Shown in pieces: positions 7,700-13,914 of a stretch of 15,578 bases of DNA. The position numbers were made by a program, and so were the translations under genes. The stretch's first letter is position 1. Each line of letters begins with the position of its first letter. Where the stretch lies: NCBI GenBank assembly GCA_030531025.1, contig JAUMTV010000039.1, positions 1 to 15,578 of the forward strand, read 5' to 3'. Source of the stretch: Turicibacter sp. (GTDB lineage Bacteria; Bacillota; Bacilli; MOL361; Turicibacteraceae). The notes beneath the pieces are model-generated. The model searched no databases. It saw nothing but the letters and a program-made list of their open reading frames with translations, and had not been told where the DNA came from.

Positions 7700-7757
7700 A
7701 AAATTCGCTTTGCTCATGTCGCCAACGACCTTGTGAAACAGGTACGTTGCTCCATTA
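7700..7757 (+). repeat. dispersed ~60-nt repeat, copy A
   Basis: The block from AAATTCGCT to TTGCTCCATTA begins immediately at the binding-protein stop codon. It matches the reverse complement of 10885-10943 at about 50 of 60 aligned positions by hand. It includes a 9-bp stem with one bulged A (CAACGACCT 7723-7731 with AGGTACGTTG 7740-7749). It is richer in G+C than its surroundings. Confidence 0.75.
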
Positions 7758-7764
7758 ATATGTT

Positions 7765-7807
7765 GGATTTTATAATTTATCTACAATTCAGATAAATTAT
7801 AAAATCC
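7765..7807 (+). promoter_or_regulatory. perfect intra-operon hairpin after the binding-protein gene
   Basis: Bases 7765-7782 and 7790-7807 form a perfect 18-bp stem with a 7-nt loop (ACAATTC). No T run follows, so it is more likely an mRNA stabiliser or processing site than a full terminator. It would keep binding-protein mRNA high relative to the two ATPase genes. Confidence 0.7.
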
Positions 7808-7831
7808 TTACAAAGAAAAAGAGGAATGTTT

Positions 7832-8800
7832 ATGAAACCAATTCTTGAAACTAAGGATTTATGTGTAAGTTATGGAAATACAAAAATACTAGAAAATATA
7901 AATATAAGTATCAACAAAGGAGAAATCCTAGGAATAGTAGGAGAATCTGGAAGTGGTAAAAGTACTTTATTGAAATCTTTAGTAAGTTTATTACCTTCAA
8001 ATGCAAAAATTGAACACGGAAATATATTTTTTGAAAATAAAGATTTAGTAAAGTTATCAAAAGAAGAATTACGTCAAATTAGAGGAAAAGAAATATCAAT
8101 AGTATTTCAAAATAGTGGGGCATCTTTATGTCCCATTAGAACCATTGAAAAACAATTTATGGAAAGTGCAAAGGCCCATCAAGATATAAGTGATGAAGAT
8201 ATAAGAAAATCTATTGATGAAATATTTCCAAAAATCCATTTAAAAGATGTGGATAGAATATTAAAAAGTTATCCTTTTGAATTATCTGGAGGTATGAATC
8301 AAAGAGTGGGAATTGCCCTTGCAATGCTAAACAAGCCATCAATAATTTTGGCAGACGAACCTACAAGCGCTCTTGATGTTACTGCCCAAGCTCAAGTTGT
8401 AAAGACTTTGATGAGACTTAGAGATGATTTTAACACAAGTATAATTATGATTACTCATAATATGGGAGTTGTATCTTATATGGTAGATAAAGTTGCTGTT
8501 ATGTATAATGGAAGAGTGGTAGAATATGGAAGTAAAAAAGATATTATAAATAGACCTCTTCATCCTTATACACAAATGCTAATTAAGTCTACACCAAATA
8601 TGAAAAAAGGGAAATTATATGGCATACCAGGTAAGGCACCAGTTTTTGGAGATGCTAAAAGAGGATGTGCCTTTGCAGATAGATGCAATAAAAGTATTGG
8701 GACATGTTATACTGAAATACCTTCAACAGTTAGTTATGATAACTCAATAGTAAATTGTCATTTATACAAAGAATTAGCTGAGGAGGAGATTATAGTATAA
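7832..8800 (+). CDS. ABC importer ATPase, NikD/DppD family
   Basis: This is the first of two cytoplasmic ATPases that drive the importer. From the outer ATG it shows Walker A GESGSGKST (residues 39-47), Q-loop VFQNSG, signature LSGGMNQR (about 153-160), Walker B IILADEP, D-loop SALD and H-loop ITHN. The C-terminal oligopeptide-transporter extension holds four Cys in the CAFADRC-x6-C...NC arrangement, seen in DppD/OppD relatives and possibly binding an iron-sulfur cluster. The ATG at 7826 is only one base from GAGGA, while ATG 7832 has proper spacing, so I take 7832. It overlaps the next gene by one base (TAATG). Confidence 0.92.
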   Translation: MKPILETKDLCVSYGNTKILENINISINKGEILGIVGESGSGKSTLLKSLVSLLPSNAKIEHGNIFFENKDLVKLSKEELRQIRGKEISIVFQNSGASLCPIRTIEKQFMESAKAHQDISDEDIRKSIDEIFPKIHLKDVDRILKSYPFELSGGMNQRVGIALAMLNKPSIILADEPTSALDVTAQAQVVKTLMRLRDDFNTSIIMITHNMGVVSYMVDKVAVMYNGRVVEYGSKKDIINRPLHPYTQMLIKSTPNMKKGKLYGIPGKAPVFGDAKRGCAFADRCNKSIGTCYTEIPSTVSYDNSIVNCHLYKELAEEEIIV

Positions 8801-9735
8801 TGAATGTTTTAGAAGTTAAAAATCTAAAAAAAATATATATAAAAGATAAAAAAGAATTTACTGCTGTAAATGATATTGATTTAGAGATTAAAAAAGGTGA
8901 ATGTGTGGGATTAGTAGGAGAATCAGGGTGTGGAAAAAGTACAATAGCTAAAATTGTAACTAATCTTGAAAAAAGAAATGAGGGGAATATTTTTATAAAT
9001 GGCTTAAATATTGAAGATTTTAAGTCTACAAAAAATAAAGAACTTCATAAACAAGTTCAAATGATTTTCCAAAACCCAATGGATTCATTTAACCCTAGGA
9101 TAAAACTTGGCAACTCCATTGGAGAAATAAAAATTAACCTTGGTTACGACAAAAAAGAAGTTAAGAAAGAAGTAATAGATTTACTTGAACTAGTAGGTTT
9201 AAGTGAAGAATATTATTATAGATATCCAAAAGAAGTGAGTGGAGGAGAATGCCAAAGGGCCGCTATAGCAAGAGCCCTATTAATAAAACCAAAGCTTTTA
9301 GTATGTGACGAGGCAACAAGTGCTCTAGATGTATCTATTCAAGGTCAAATTATAAATGTCTTAAGTGATTTAAAAGAAAAAACAAATATAAGCTTCTTAT
9401 TTATATCTCATGATTTAGCTCTAGTGCAAAAATTTTGTGACAAAATATATGTTATGTACGAAGGTAAAATAGTAGAAAAAGGTACAAGGAATAATATTAT
9501 TAATAATCCTAAACATCCTTATACTAAGTTATTATTATCATCTAACTTTTCAATTTATGAAGATGATATATATGATGTGGAAGAATTTGATGATGCATAT
9601 ATAAAAAGAGAAGAAAATATTTCTGGATGTAAATTTTACAATAGATGTCCTTTTAGATTGGAACTATGTAAAGAAAACATTCCAAGATTTAATGAGACAC
9701 AAAATGAACACTTTATAGCCTGTCATTTAGTATAA
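8800..9735 (+). CDS. ABC importer ATPase, NikE/DppF family
   Basis: The 311-residue second ATPase has Walker A GESGCGKST (40-48), Q-loop IFQNPMDSFNPR, signature VSGGECQR, Walker B LLVCDEATSALDVS and H-loop FISHDLALV. The C-terminal extension again carries four Cys (CKFYNRC, C, C). It pairs with the preceding ATPase as a heterodimer. Its ATG overlaps the preceding stop codon by one base, with AGGAGGAG ending about 10 nt upstream inside the previous gene. It is the last gene of the operon; a terminator hairpin follows 59 nt downstream. Cys in place of the usual Leu/Ile in LLVCDEATS is a minor variation. Confidence 0.92.
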   Translation: MNVLEVKNLKKIYIKDKKEFTAVNDIDLEIKKGECVGLVGESGCGKSTIAKIVTNLEKRNEGNIFINGLNIEDFKSTKNKELHKQVQMIFQNPMDSFNPRIKLGNSIGEIKINLGYDKKEVKKEVIDLLELVGLSEEYYYRYPKEVSGGECQRAAIARALLIKPKLLVCDEATSALDVSIQGQIINVLSDLKEKTNISFLFISHDLALVQKFCDKIYVMYEGKIVEKGTRNNIINNPKHPYTKLLLSSNFSIYEDDIYDVEEFDDAYIKREENISGCKFYNRCPFRLELCKENIPRFNETQNEHFIACHLV

Positions 9736-9793
9736 AGATAGAAGAGAAAGAGATGTACTTTAATATTACGAACTAATAGATATTAACTTTAAT

Positions 9794-9842
9794 AAATAAC
9801 TATATCTTAGTACTCACTATATAAACTAAGATATAGTTATTT
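9794..9842 (+). terminator. terminator of the importer operon
   Basis: AAATAACTATATCTTAG (9794-9810) pairs perfectly with the 17 bases at 9826-9842, with a 15-nt loop. Four T in a row end the structure. Its position and stem quality fit the operon end, although the stem is AT-rich. Confidence 0.7.
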
Positions 9843-9897
9843 TACTATCTATCATAAAGTTGGATAATAGATACTGGATATATTTTCCACTATTGAT

Positions 9898-10187
9898 TTA
9901 TTGATTATTAGAACCAATTATTTCTTTTAATGAAACATATTCATTTCTATATCTAGCATTTAGATTCTTATCTCCCTTTACTTGGATAGCTTTCTTTGGA
10001 CAATTATTATAGTTCCTATGATTGGACACATCATCTATTAATTGATTTATATTTTCCTCCATATTTATATCCAAAGATTTTTGTTTATCAATATCTACAA
10101 ATGGATATGATTTCCTACCATAGCTATACTATTAGAATATTGAAGGTCAATGTTATGTTTCTTAGCAATAGAATACAAATTACGAGT
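9898..10187 (-). pseudogene. remnant of an EFR1-type flavodoxin/ferredoxin gene
   Basis: On the minus strand an open stretch reads NLYSIAKKHNIDLQYSNSI, continues through a one-base frameshift near AMVGR into KSYPFVDIDKQ, and ends CPKKAIQVKGDKN...RYRNEYVSLKEII before TAA at 9898-9900. The first part resembles the end of the flavodoxin-like half and the last part the end of the [4Fe-4S] ferredoxin half of EFR1-family proteins (about 260 residues). The junction NHRNYNN-CPKKAI suggests an internal deletion that removed most cluster Cys. No start codon remains, and the frame is closed by TAA just upstream. The family name is from memory of the C-terminal pattern and is moderately sure; decay is clear. 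It sits convergent to the importer operon terminator. Confidence 0.55.
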
Positions 10188-10219
10188 TAATTATATTATA
10201 AATTTAAAATGCAATTTAA

Positions 10220-10228
10220 TGATATAAT
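10220..10228 (+). promoter_or_regulatory. extended -10 promoter of the acetyltransferase
   Basis: TGATATAAT at 10220-10228 is an extended -10 element; the -35 region 17-18 nt upstream is poor. It gives a short leader before AAGGAG and the ATG at 10261. Confidence 0.45.
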
Positions 10229-10260
10229 AATAATATAAAATTATAAGAAGGAGAAATTAT

Positions 10261-10860
10261 ATGACAGTCAAAGAAAAAATACAAAGCAAGAATGGATACA
10301 TATCTAAACATGAAGCGGTGGATCCTTCCTTGAAAATAAAAGCACAGAATCTAACATGGGAATTCAACAATACAAGACCAGATGAAAATGAAAAGAGAAG
10401 CGAGATTTTACAAGAATTATTTGGAACTTGTAGTCCACTAACATTTATAGAGCCTACCTTCAAATGTGATTATGGATTTAACATTCATACAGAAGGACTG
10501 ACAATTATAAATTACAATTGTATCATGTTGGACACGTCACCAATACATATTGGAGTAAATGCTTTTATAGGACCAGGAACATGTTTAACTTGTGCAGGTC
10601 ATGCCATTGACCCAACTGAGCGTGGTATGGGAATTGGAACTTCTAAGCCGATTACTTTGGAAAAAGATGTTTGGCTAGGTGCTAATTGCACAGTTTGTGG
10701 AGGAGTAACTATTGGAGAAGGAAGTATAATTGGTGCAGGAAGTGTAGTTACAAAAGATATTCCAGCTGGTGTGATAGCTGTGGGAAATCCATGTAAAGTT
10801 ATGAGAAAAATCACAGAAGAAGATAAGCTAAATTTAGAGAAAGATTTCGTGATCTTATAA
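10261..10860 (+). CDS. maltose/galactoside-type O-acetyltransferase (hexapeptide repeat)
   Basis: The 199-residue protein belongs to the NodL/LacA/Maa group of acetyl-CoA-dependent sugar O-acetyltransferases, which act as trimers in the cytoplasm. The N-terminal Mac-like region is about residues 1-60. The left-handed beta-helix hexapeptide stretches are IHIGVNAFIGPGTCLTC (95-111) and ITLEKDVWLGANCTVCGGVTIGEGSIIGAGSVVTKDIPAG; His114 in AGHAIDP..R is the expected catalytic base, and VGNPCKVMRKI is the usual C-terminal motif. The physiological acceptor is often unclear in this family (maltose, galactosides or thiol scavenging). AAGGAG lies 9 nt upstream of the ATG. It appears monocistronic and intact among decayed neighbours, with a dispersed repeat just after it. 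Confidence 0.9.
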   Translation: MTVKEKIQSKNGYISKHEAVDPSLKIKAQNLTWEFNNTRPDENEKRSEILQELFGTCSPLTFIEPTFKCDYGFNIHTEGLTIINYNCIMLDTSPIHIGVNAFIGPGTCLTCAGHAIDPTERGMGIGTSKPITLEKDVWLGANCTVCGGVTIGEGSIIGAGSVVTKDIPAGVIAVGNPCKVMRKITEEDKLNLEKDFVIL

Positions 10861-10884
10861 AAGTAATTATAAATTTGGACCATC

Positions 10885-10943
10885 TAATGGAGCAACAGAC
10901 ATGTTTTCCAAGGTGGTTGGCACATGAGGAGAGCGAATTTTTT
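10885..10943 (-). repeat. dispersed ~60-nt repeat, copy B
   Basis: This is the inverted copy of the repeat at 7700-7757. On the plus strand it runs from TAATGGAGCAAC to GAGCGAATTTTTT. In this direction it ends in six T, 25 nt after the acetyltransferase stop, so it may double as that gene's terminator. The inner hairpin is less regular than in copy A. Confidence 0.7.
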
Positions 10944-11189
10944 GTATTTGTATAATATAGAAACTTCTGAATTTAGTGAATTAAATATGGATTTGTCTTA
11001 GGAGAAGAGGCATTTATATAGCCTTATGCTAAAATCATTTTCGTAGGAGCTATAATAGATACGTGATTTAGAAATAATATTATAGAAATTATCACGAAAA
11101 AAAAGATTAACAATATTATTAAATTGCTAATCGAAAATCTAATTCATTAATGAGATAAAAGTATGCATTATATAATATCTTCTTTTTTG
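10944..11189 (+). other. eroded region with a possible coding remnant
   Basis: No intact gene is seen. One plus frame from about 10986 to 11150 reads YGFVLGEEAFI, TAG (11019-11021), PYAKIIFVGAIIDT, TGA, then FRNNIIEIITKKK... before TAA at 11148-11150. This could be the broken tail of a membrane protein, which I do not recognise. Bases 11105-11134 can form a weak hairpin. Confidence 0.3.
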
Positions 11190-11218
11190 TTAATAAAAAA
11201 TACTAAGAATGCTACAAT
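11190..11218 (+). promoter_or_regulatory. promoter of the orphan leader (module copy 3)
   Basis: TTAATA (11190-11195), a 17-nt spacer and TACAAT (11213-11218) with TG upstream align base for base with the promoter at 648-676. Similarity extends upstream to the position of the lipoprotein stop codon in copy 1. Confidence 0.55.
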
Positions 11219-11240
11219 TTTCTTAATAAAATATACATAA

Positions 11241-11277
11241 TGAGGCCATGAAGGTTTTTCAACTTTGTGGTCTTTTT
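11241..11277 (+). terminator. orphan leader terminator (module copy 3)
   Basis: The stretch ATACATAATGAGGCCATGAA aligns with the leader before 758. Bases AGGCCATGAAG pair with CTTTGTGGTCT over 11 bp using G-T pairs, then six T follow. No plus-strand gene follows: sequence similarity ends at the T run and the next ~350 nt hold only an antisense pseudogene. Confidence 0.7.
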
Positions 11278-11349
11278 TGTTTGCATTACATTAATATTAT
11301 GAATAAATTAAATATAAAAAACTATACTTAAATCTTTATACATTATTTT

Positions 11350-11621
11350 TTATATATTTATATTGATCTTTTTTTTAATAAATTTAATACTACCATCTTT
11401 GTAATTACCCATAATATTAAGGTAACTACTCCACATATAATTCCTATTTTCATGTTATAAGTCATAACACAAACACCTGCCAATAGGCAGCCAACTTATA
11501 GGGCTATATCTAAATTCTGAATATTTCATATTGTGAAGTTTATCATATGCATATACTCCTAATCCAAATAGTATATAAATACTACTCCTACTACAGTTCT
11601 TACAATTTCAACTGTATTCAT
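11350..11621 (-). pseudogene. frameshifted small membrane protein
   Basis: A minus-strand ATG at 11619-11621 is preceded by AAGAGGGGCG and reads MNTVEIVRTVVGVVFIY before the frame breaks. A second frame continues FGLGVYAYDKLHNMKYSEFR...SWLPIG, and a third GVCVMTYNMKIGIICGVVTL...KMVVLNLLKKK to TAA at 11350-11352. Joined, this would be a protein of about 88 residues with two or three membrane helices. Two small indels therefore inactivate it. I do not recognise the family. Confidence 0.5.
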
Positions 11622-11811
11622 AATATCGCCCCTCTTAACAATTATAATTATTTATTTAGATAGTATCACAATTATTTCAAATGTCTACAAAAACTCAATT
11701 ATTCATAAATTTATATATTTTTGATTTTAATTATAACCATTACATACTTATTTTATTGGCATATTTAATTCACTTGTCTAATGACTTCTTACTCCTATAT
11801 GTTTGGAAATC

Positions 11812-11820
11812 TGATATAAT
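11812..11820 (+). promoter_or_regulatory. extended -10 promoter of the 58-residue membrane protein gene
   Basis: TGATATAAT (11812-11820) is an extended -10 element; no good -35 is seen. It gives a leader of about 58 nt before the ATG at 11886. The stretch 11640-11811 contains nothing else I can assign. Confidence 0.5.
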
Positions 11821-11885
11821 TTAAGAATATAGAAATTTGAGTCAAGTGCTAATGAAATCTACCTTATTATCAGGAGGGGGATACG

Positions 11886-12062
11886 ATGCATATTTTATTT
11901 TATGGTATATGTCTTATAGCTATGGTAGTGATATTGTGTAATCTCATAGGTCATTATGATTCAGAGAGGAAAAAATGTTACAACTTAATAAGTAAGATAC
12001 TTTTCAGTGTATCGATTTTATTAATTTCTATATTACTTATTGATTATTTATGTAATATATAA
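11886..12062 (+). CDS. 58-residue two-helix membrane protein
   Basis: An excellent Shine-Dalgarno (CAGGAGGGGGA) stands just upstream of ATG 11886. The product begins MHILFYGICLIAMVVILCNL, has a short polar loop with HYDSERKKCYN (residues 23-33) and a second hydrophobic helix (about 36-56) ending LIDYLCNI. It is a small integral membrane protein with charged residues in the central loop, suggesting both ends lie on the same side. It has its own extended -10 promoter. The function and family are unknown; its size and form fit small membrane regulators or type I toxins, but no antisense RNA gene is evident. Confidence 0.65.
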   Translation: MHILFYGICLIAMVVILCNLIGHYDSERKKCYNLISKILFSVSILLISILLIDYLCNI

Positions 12063-12128
12063 TTGAGCAAGTTTTATAATAATTCGATTATACTAAATAG
12101 ATAAATTCCAATTTAGTGAATAGGTTTT

Positions 12129-12212
12129 ATGGAGAATTTAAATAAACTACATAATATTTATAAATTACGTAATAGTCATATACTTTTAATTAAACAAAAA
12201 TATAGGGGTTAA
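12129..12212 (+). CDS. possible 27-residue ORF or remnant
   Basis: ATG at 12129 opens a 27-codon frame starting MENLNKLHNIYKLR and ending KQKYRG, six nt before the next ATG. There is only a weak TAGG upstream. It could be coupled to the 93-residue gene or be a non-functional remnant. Confidence 0.2.
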   Translation: MENLNKLHNIYKLRNSHILLIKQKYRG

Positions 12213-12217
12213 AAATT

Positions 12218-12499
12218 ATGGTTGATTTTATTTTAATACTTTTACCAGTGGTAGTTGTGGGAATTGCAGTTATTTTATTCATAAATAACGTTAAGAAGAC
12301 AAATGAAAAAAGAACAGCTTTTGAAGATGAGAAAGCAAATCAAAATGAAGAAAATCCAGAAGAAAATTATATGGCCATAGGAATGTTATTTGGAGTGGCA
12401 ATAGGCACAATCTTTTTTAATGCAGAATCTAGACCTTATGGCATATGTTTTGGAATGTTATTTGGAATGGTTATAGGAATGAGTATAAAGAAAAAGTAA
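12218..12499 (+). CDS. 93-residue membrane protein with two glycine-rich helices
   Basis: The product starts with a hydrophobic helix (residues 3-23), followed by a charged Lys/Glu/Asn linker (24-49), then two similar membrane segments with the pattern GMLFGxxIG: GMLFGVAIGTIFF (55-67) and GMLFGMVIGMSI (79-90). Repeated small residues suggest tight helix packing or oligomerisation. The C-terminus KKK should be cytoplasmic. The ATG at 12218 has AGGGG 9 nt upstream. It resembles many small uncharacterised clostridial membrane proteins; no function can be given. The sequence directly after its stop codon is the remnant of a lipoprotein tail, so the gene sits at a rearranged junction. Confidence 0.7.
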   Translation: MVDFILILLPVVVVGIAVILFINNVKKTNEKRTAFEDEKANQNEENPEENYMAIGMLFGVAIGTIFFNAESRPYGICFGMLFGMVIGMSIKKK

Positions 12500-12508
12500 T
12501 CTTTATTT

Positions 12509-12637
12509 GACCCAAATATTATATATTCTATTTTAATTGATACAGTGGATGAAGATGGAAAATATGAATTGATGATAGATTTCAATGAAATAGAAGAATT
12601 TGATTTTGATGTATTTATAATTAATGAGGGTATATAA
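12509..12637 (+). pseudogene. 3' remnant of a paralogue of the lipoprotein at 145-633
   Basis: The frame from about 12509 to TAA 12635-12637 reads ...SILIDTVDEDGKYELMIDF then NEIEEFDFDVFIINEGI. The lipoprotein at 145 ends SIIINPVDEDGIYELTVDF and NEIEVFNFDVFIINGD, so about 27 of 36 residues agree. No start codon or ribosome site precedes it, and the rest of the gene is missing. It is a 5'-deleted duplicate. Confidence 0.75.
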
Positions 12638-12683
12638 AAATAGCTAGACATGGTGGCATAAATTGCCAAATGTCTAGCTATTT
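12638..12683. terminator. bidirectional terminator
   Basis: AAATAGCTAGACAT (12638-12651) and ATGTCTAGCTATTT (12670-12683) form a perfect 14-bp stem, with an inner GGCA/TGCC pairing. A/T flanks serve both directions. It begins at the stop codon of the lipoprotein remnant and faces the leftward MATE remnant on the other side. Confidence 0.75.
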
Positions 12684-12720
12684 AATATTTATCATATAAT
12701 TATCTAATATAGCCTAATTT

Positions 12721-13035
12721 TTAAGCTGCCGAGTCCATATCTTCATTTTTATGAGATTTAACTTCTCTACGAACTACTATAAATGTTACTATGAAAGAAA
12801 TTACATCTGCAGTTGGTTGAGAGAACCAAACACCATTTAAACCTAAGAATTTTGGTAAAATAAGCATCATAGGAACTAATAATATTACTTGTCTAAGCAA
12901 ACTTAAGAACATTGCTTGTTTGGCATTACCAATTGATTGAATATAGTTTGATCCAATCATAGACATTCCTATTAAAGGCATCATAAATAAATATTTTCTT
13001 ATTCCATCTACTGATATAGCTACAAGCTCTGCATC
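12721..13035 (-). pseudogene. C-terminal fragment of a MATE-family efflux transporter
   Basis: The minus-strand frame covers the last ~105 residues of a MATE (multidrug and toxin extrusion) Na+/H+ antiporter: DAELVAISVDGIRKYLF, MPLIGMSMIGSNYIQSIGNA, KQAMFLSLLRQVILLVPMML, LNGVWFSQPTADVISF, then a charged cytoplasmic tail ending DMDSAA. Full proteins are about 450 residues with 12 helices, so some 340 residues are missing. Similarity ends at about 13035, where a gene in the opposite orientation begins mid-domain. An internal ATG at 12984 could open an 87-residue ORF, but a functional transporter is not possible. Confidence 0.8.
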
Positions 13036-13040
13036 ACAAA

Positions 13041-13469
13041 ACTATAAGAAAGTTTATAACGGAAGGTAAGCTTAGAGCAAATAAAGTTGGAAAGCAGTGG
13101 AGAATAACAGGACATGATTTAAGTCTTTTTATGGAAGATAATACTGTAAATGTTAGAAATAAAAATAAATGGGATAGTGAAAATATTGAGTTTTCAACTA
13201 TTAATACAGAGAGTAAAAATATAGATAGTAAAATAAGTATATCTACAGTTGTTGATATTAAGGATGTAGATTTAGATGAATATAGGAAATTATCCAATAT
13301 GCTATTAGCAGTAATGAATACTAAAGATGCTAAAATGAGTGATTCAACTATAAATATAAAGCATTACCAAAAAGAAAAGAATTTAAAAGTAATGTTATGG
13401 GGTGATATTGAATTTACAAAGGAAATGTTGGATTTCATATCTACACTTACGGATAATAGAAATATATAA
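13041..13469 (+). pseudogene. 5'-truncated excisionase-type HTH (HTH_17) protein
   Basis: The frame runs from the junction with the MATE remnant to TAA 13467-13469. It begins TIRKFITEGKLRANKVGKQW then RITGHDLSLFM, the recognition-helix half and wing of a MerR/excisionase-like HTH_17 DNA-binding domain; the first helix-turn with the start codon is missing. About 110 further residues follow, ending LWGDIEFTKEMLDFISTL. An internal ATG at 13131 could open a 112-residue ORF lacking the DNA-binding domain. It lies 19 nt upstream of the DUF4180 gene, a neighbour with which such HTH proteins are often paired, so they were probably a two-gene unit. Confidence 0.7.
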
Positions 13470-13488
13470 GGAGAGTTTAGGTGACAAA

Positions 13489-13845
13489 ATGAAATATAAA
13501 ATAATTGAAAAAATAAATAAAAGATATATAGAAGTAAGCCAAGCAATTACTTGTGAATCTGATATATTAGATATTATTGGTATTTGCATTTAAAATGATA
13601 TTAAGCTACTAGTATTAAGAGAGTCAGTATTTACATCAGGGTTTATTAATCTTAAAACAGGCCTAGCTGGTATAGTTTTGCAAAAACTTATGAATTATCA
13701 TATAAAATCATCAGCTATAATTGAATGTAAAAATGATATTCAAGGAAGATTTAAAGAATTGATTTATGAATTAAATAAGACCAGGGATTTTAGAGTATTT
13801 GATAACCATATATATGCTTAAAACTGGCTTATGAATACTAAATAA
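13489..13845 (+). pseudogene. DUF4180-family gene with two in-frame TAA codons
   Basis: From ATG 13489 the frame reads MKYKIIEKINKRYIEVSQA...DILDIIGICI, TAA (13591-13593), NDIKLLVLRESVF...INLKTGLAGIVLQKLMNYHI...QGRFKELIYELN...RVFDNHIYA, TAA (13819-13821), NWLMNTK, TAA. The total is 118 sense-plus-stop positions, close to the usual DUF4180 length, without any frameshift. Relatives have acidic residues at both interrupted places (ICxENDxxLL and EAExWL), so both stops fit single GAA-to-TAA changes. AAGGAG lies about 14 nt upstream of the ATG. DUF4180 proteins are small and of unknown function, often beside HTH_17 regulators as here. Confidence 0.75.
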
Positions 13846-13878
13846 TAAGGAGTTAGAACATAAGAAAGTTTTTAAATA

Positions 13879-13887
13879 TGGTATAAT
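13879..13887 (+). promoter_or_regulatory. extended -10 promoter of the DUF3786 gene
   Basis: TGGTATAAT (13879-13887) is an extended -10 element with no good -35. The start would lie about 20 nt before the ATG, leaving just enough room for AAGGGGGA. Confidence 0.5.
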
Positions 13888-13914
13888 CTATAATCAAATA
13901 AAGGGGGAAATATA

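Noticed and set aside
3464..9735. Staphylopine/pseudopaline-type metallophore system (Cnt)
   Set aside because: The transporter type fits, but no nicotianamine-synthase-like or opine dehydrogenase gene is in the window, and the first gene is an ordinary Rossmann methyltransferase.
9996..10190. 64-residue plus-strand ORF
   Set aside because: It is the antisense of the EFR1-like remnant, has no ribosome site and an unusual composition rich in Tyr and Ile.
10915..10943. T-box-like AAGGTGGTTGGC in repeat copy B
   Set aside because: Copy A differs at the key bases, and no T-box stem I or regulated gene follows.
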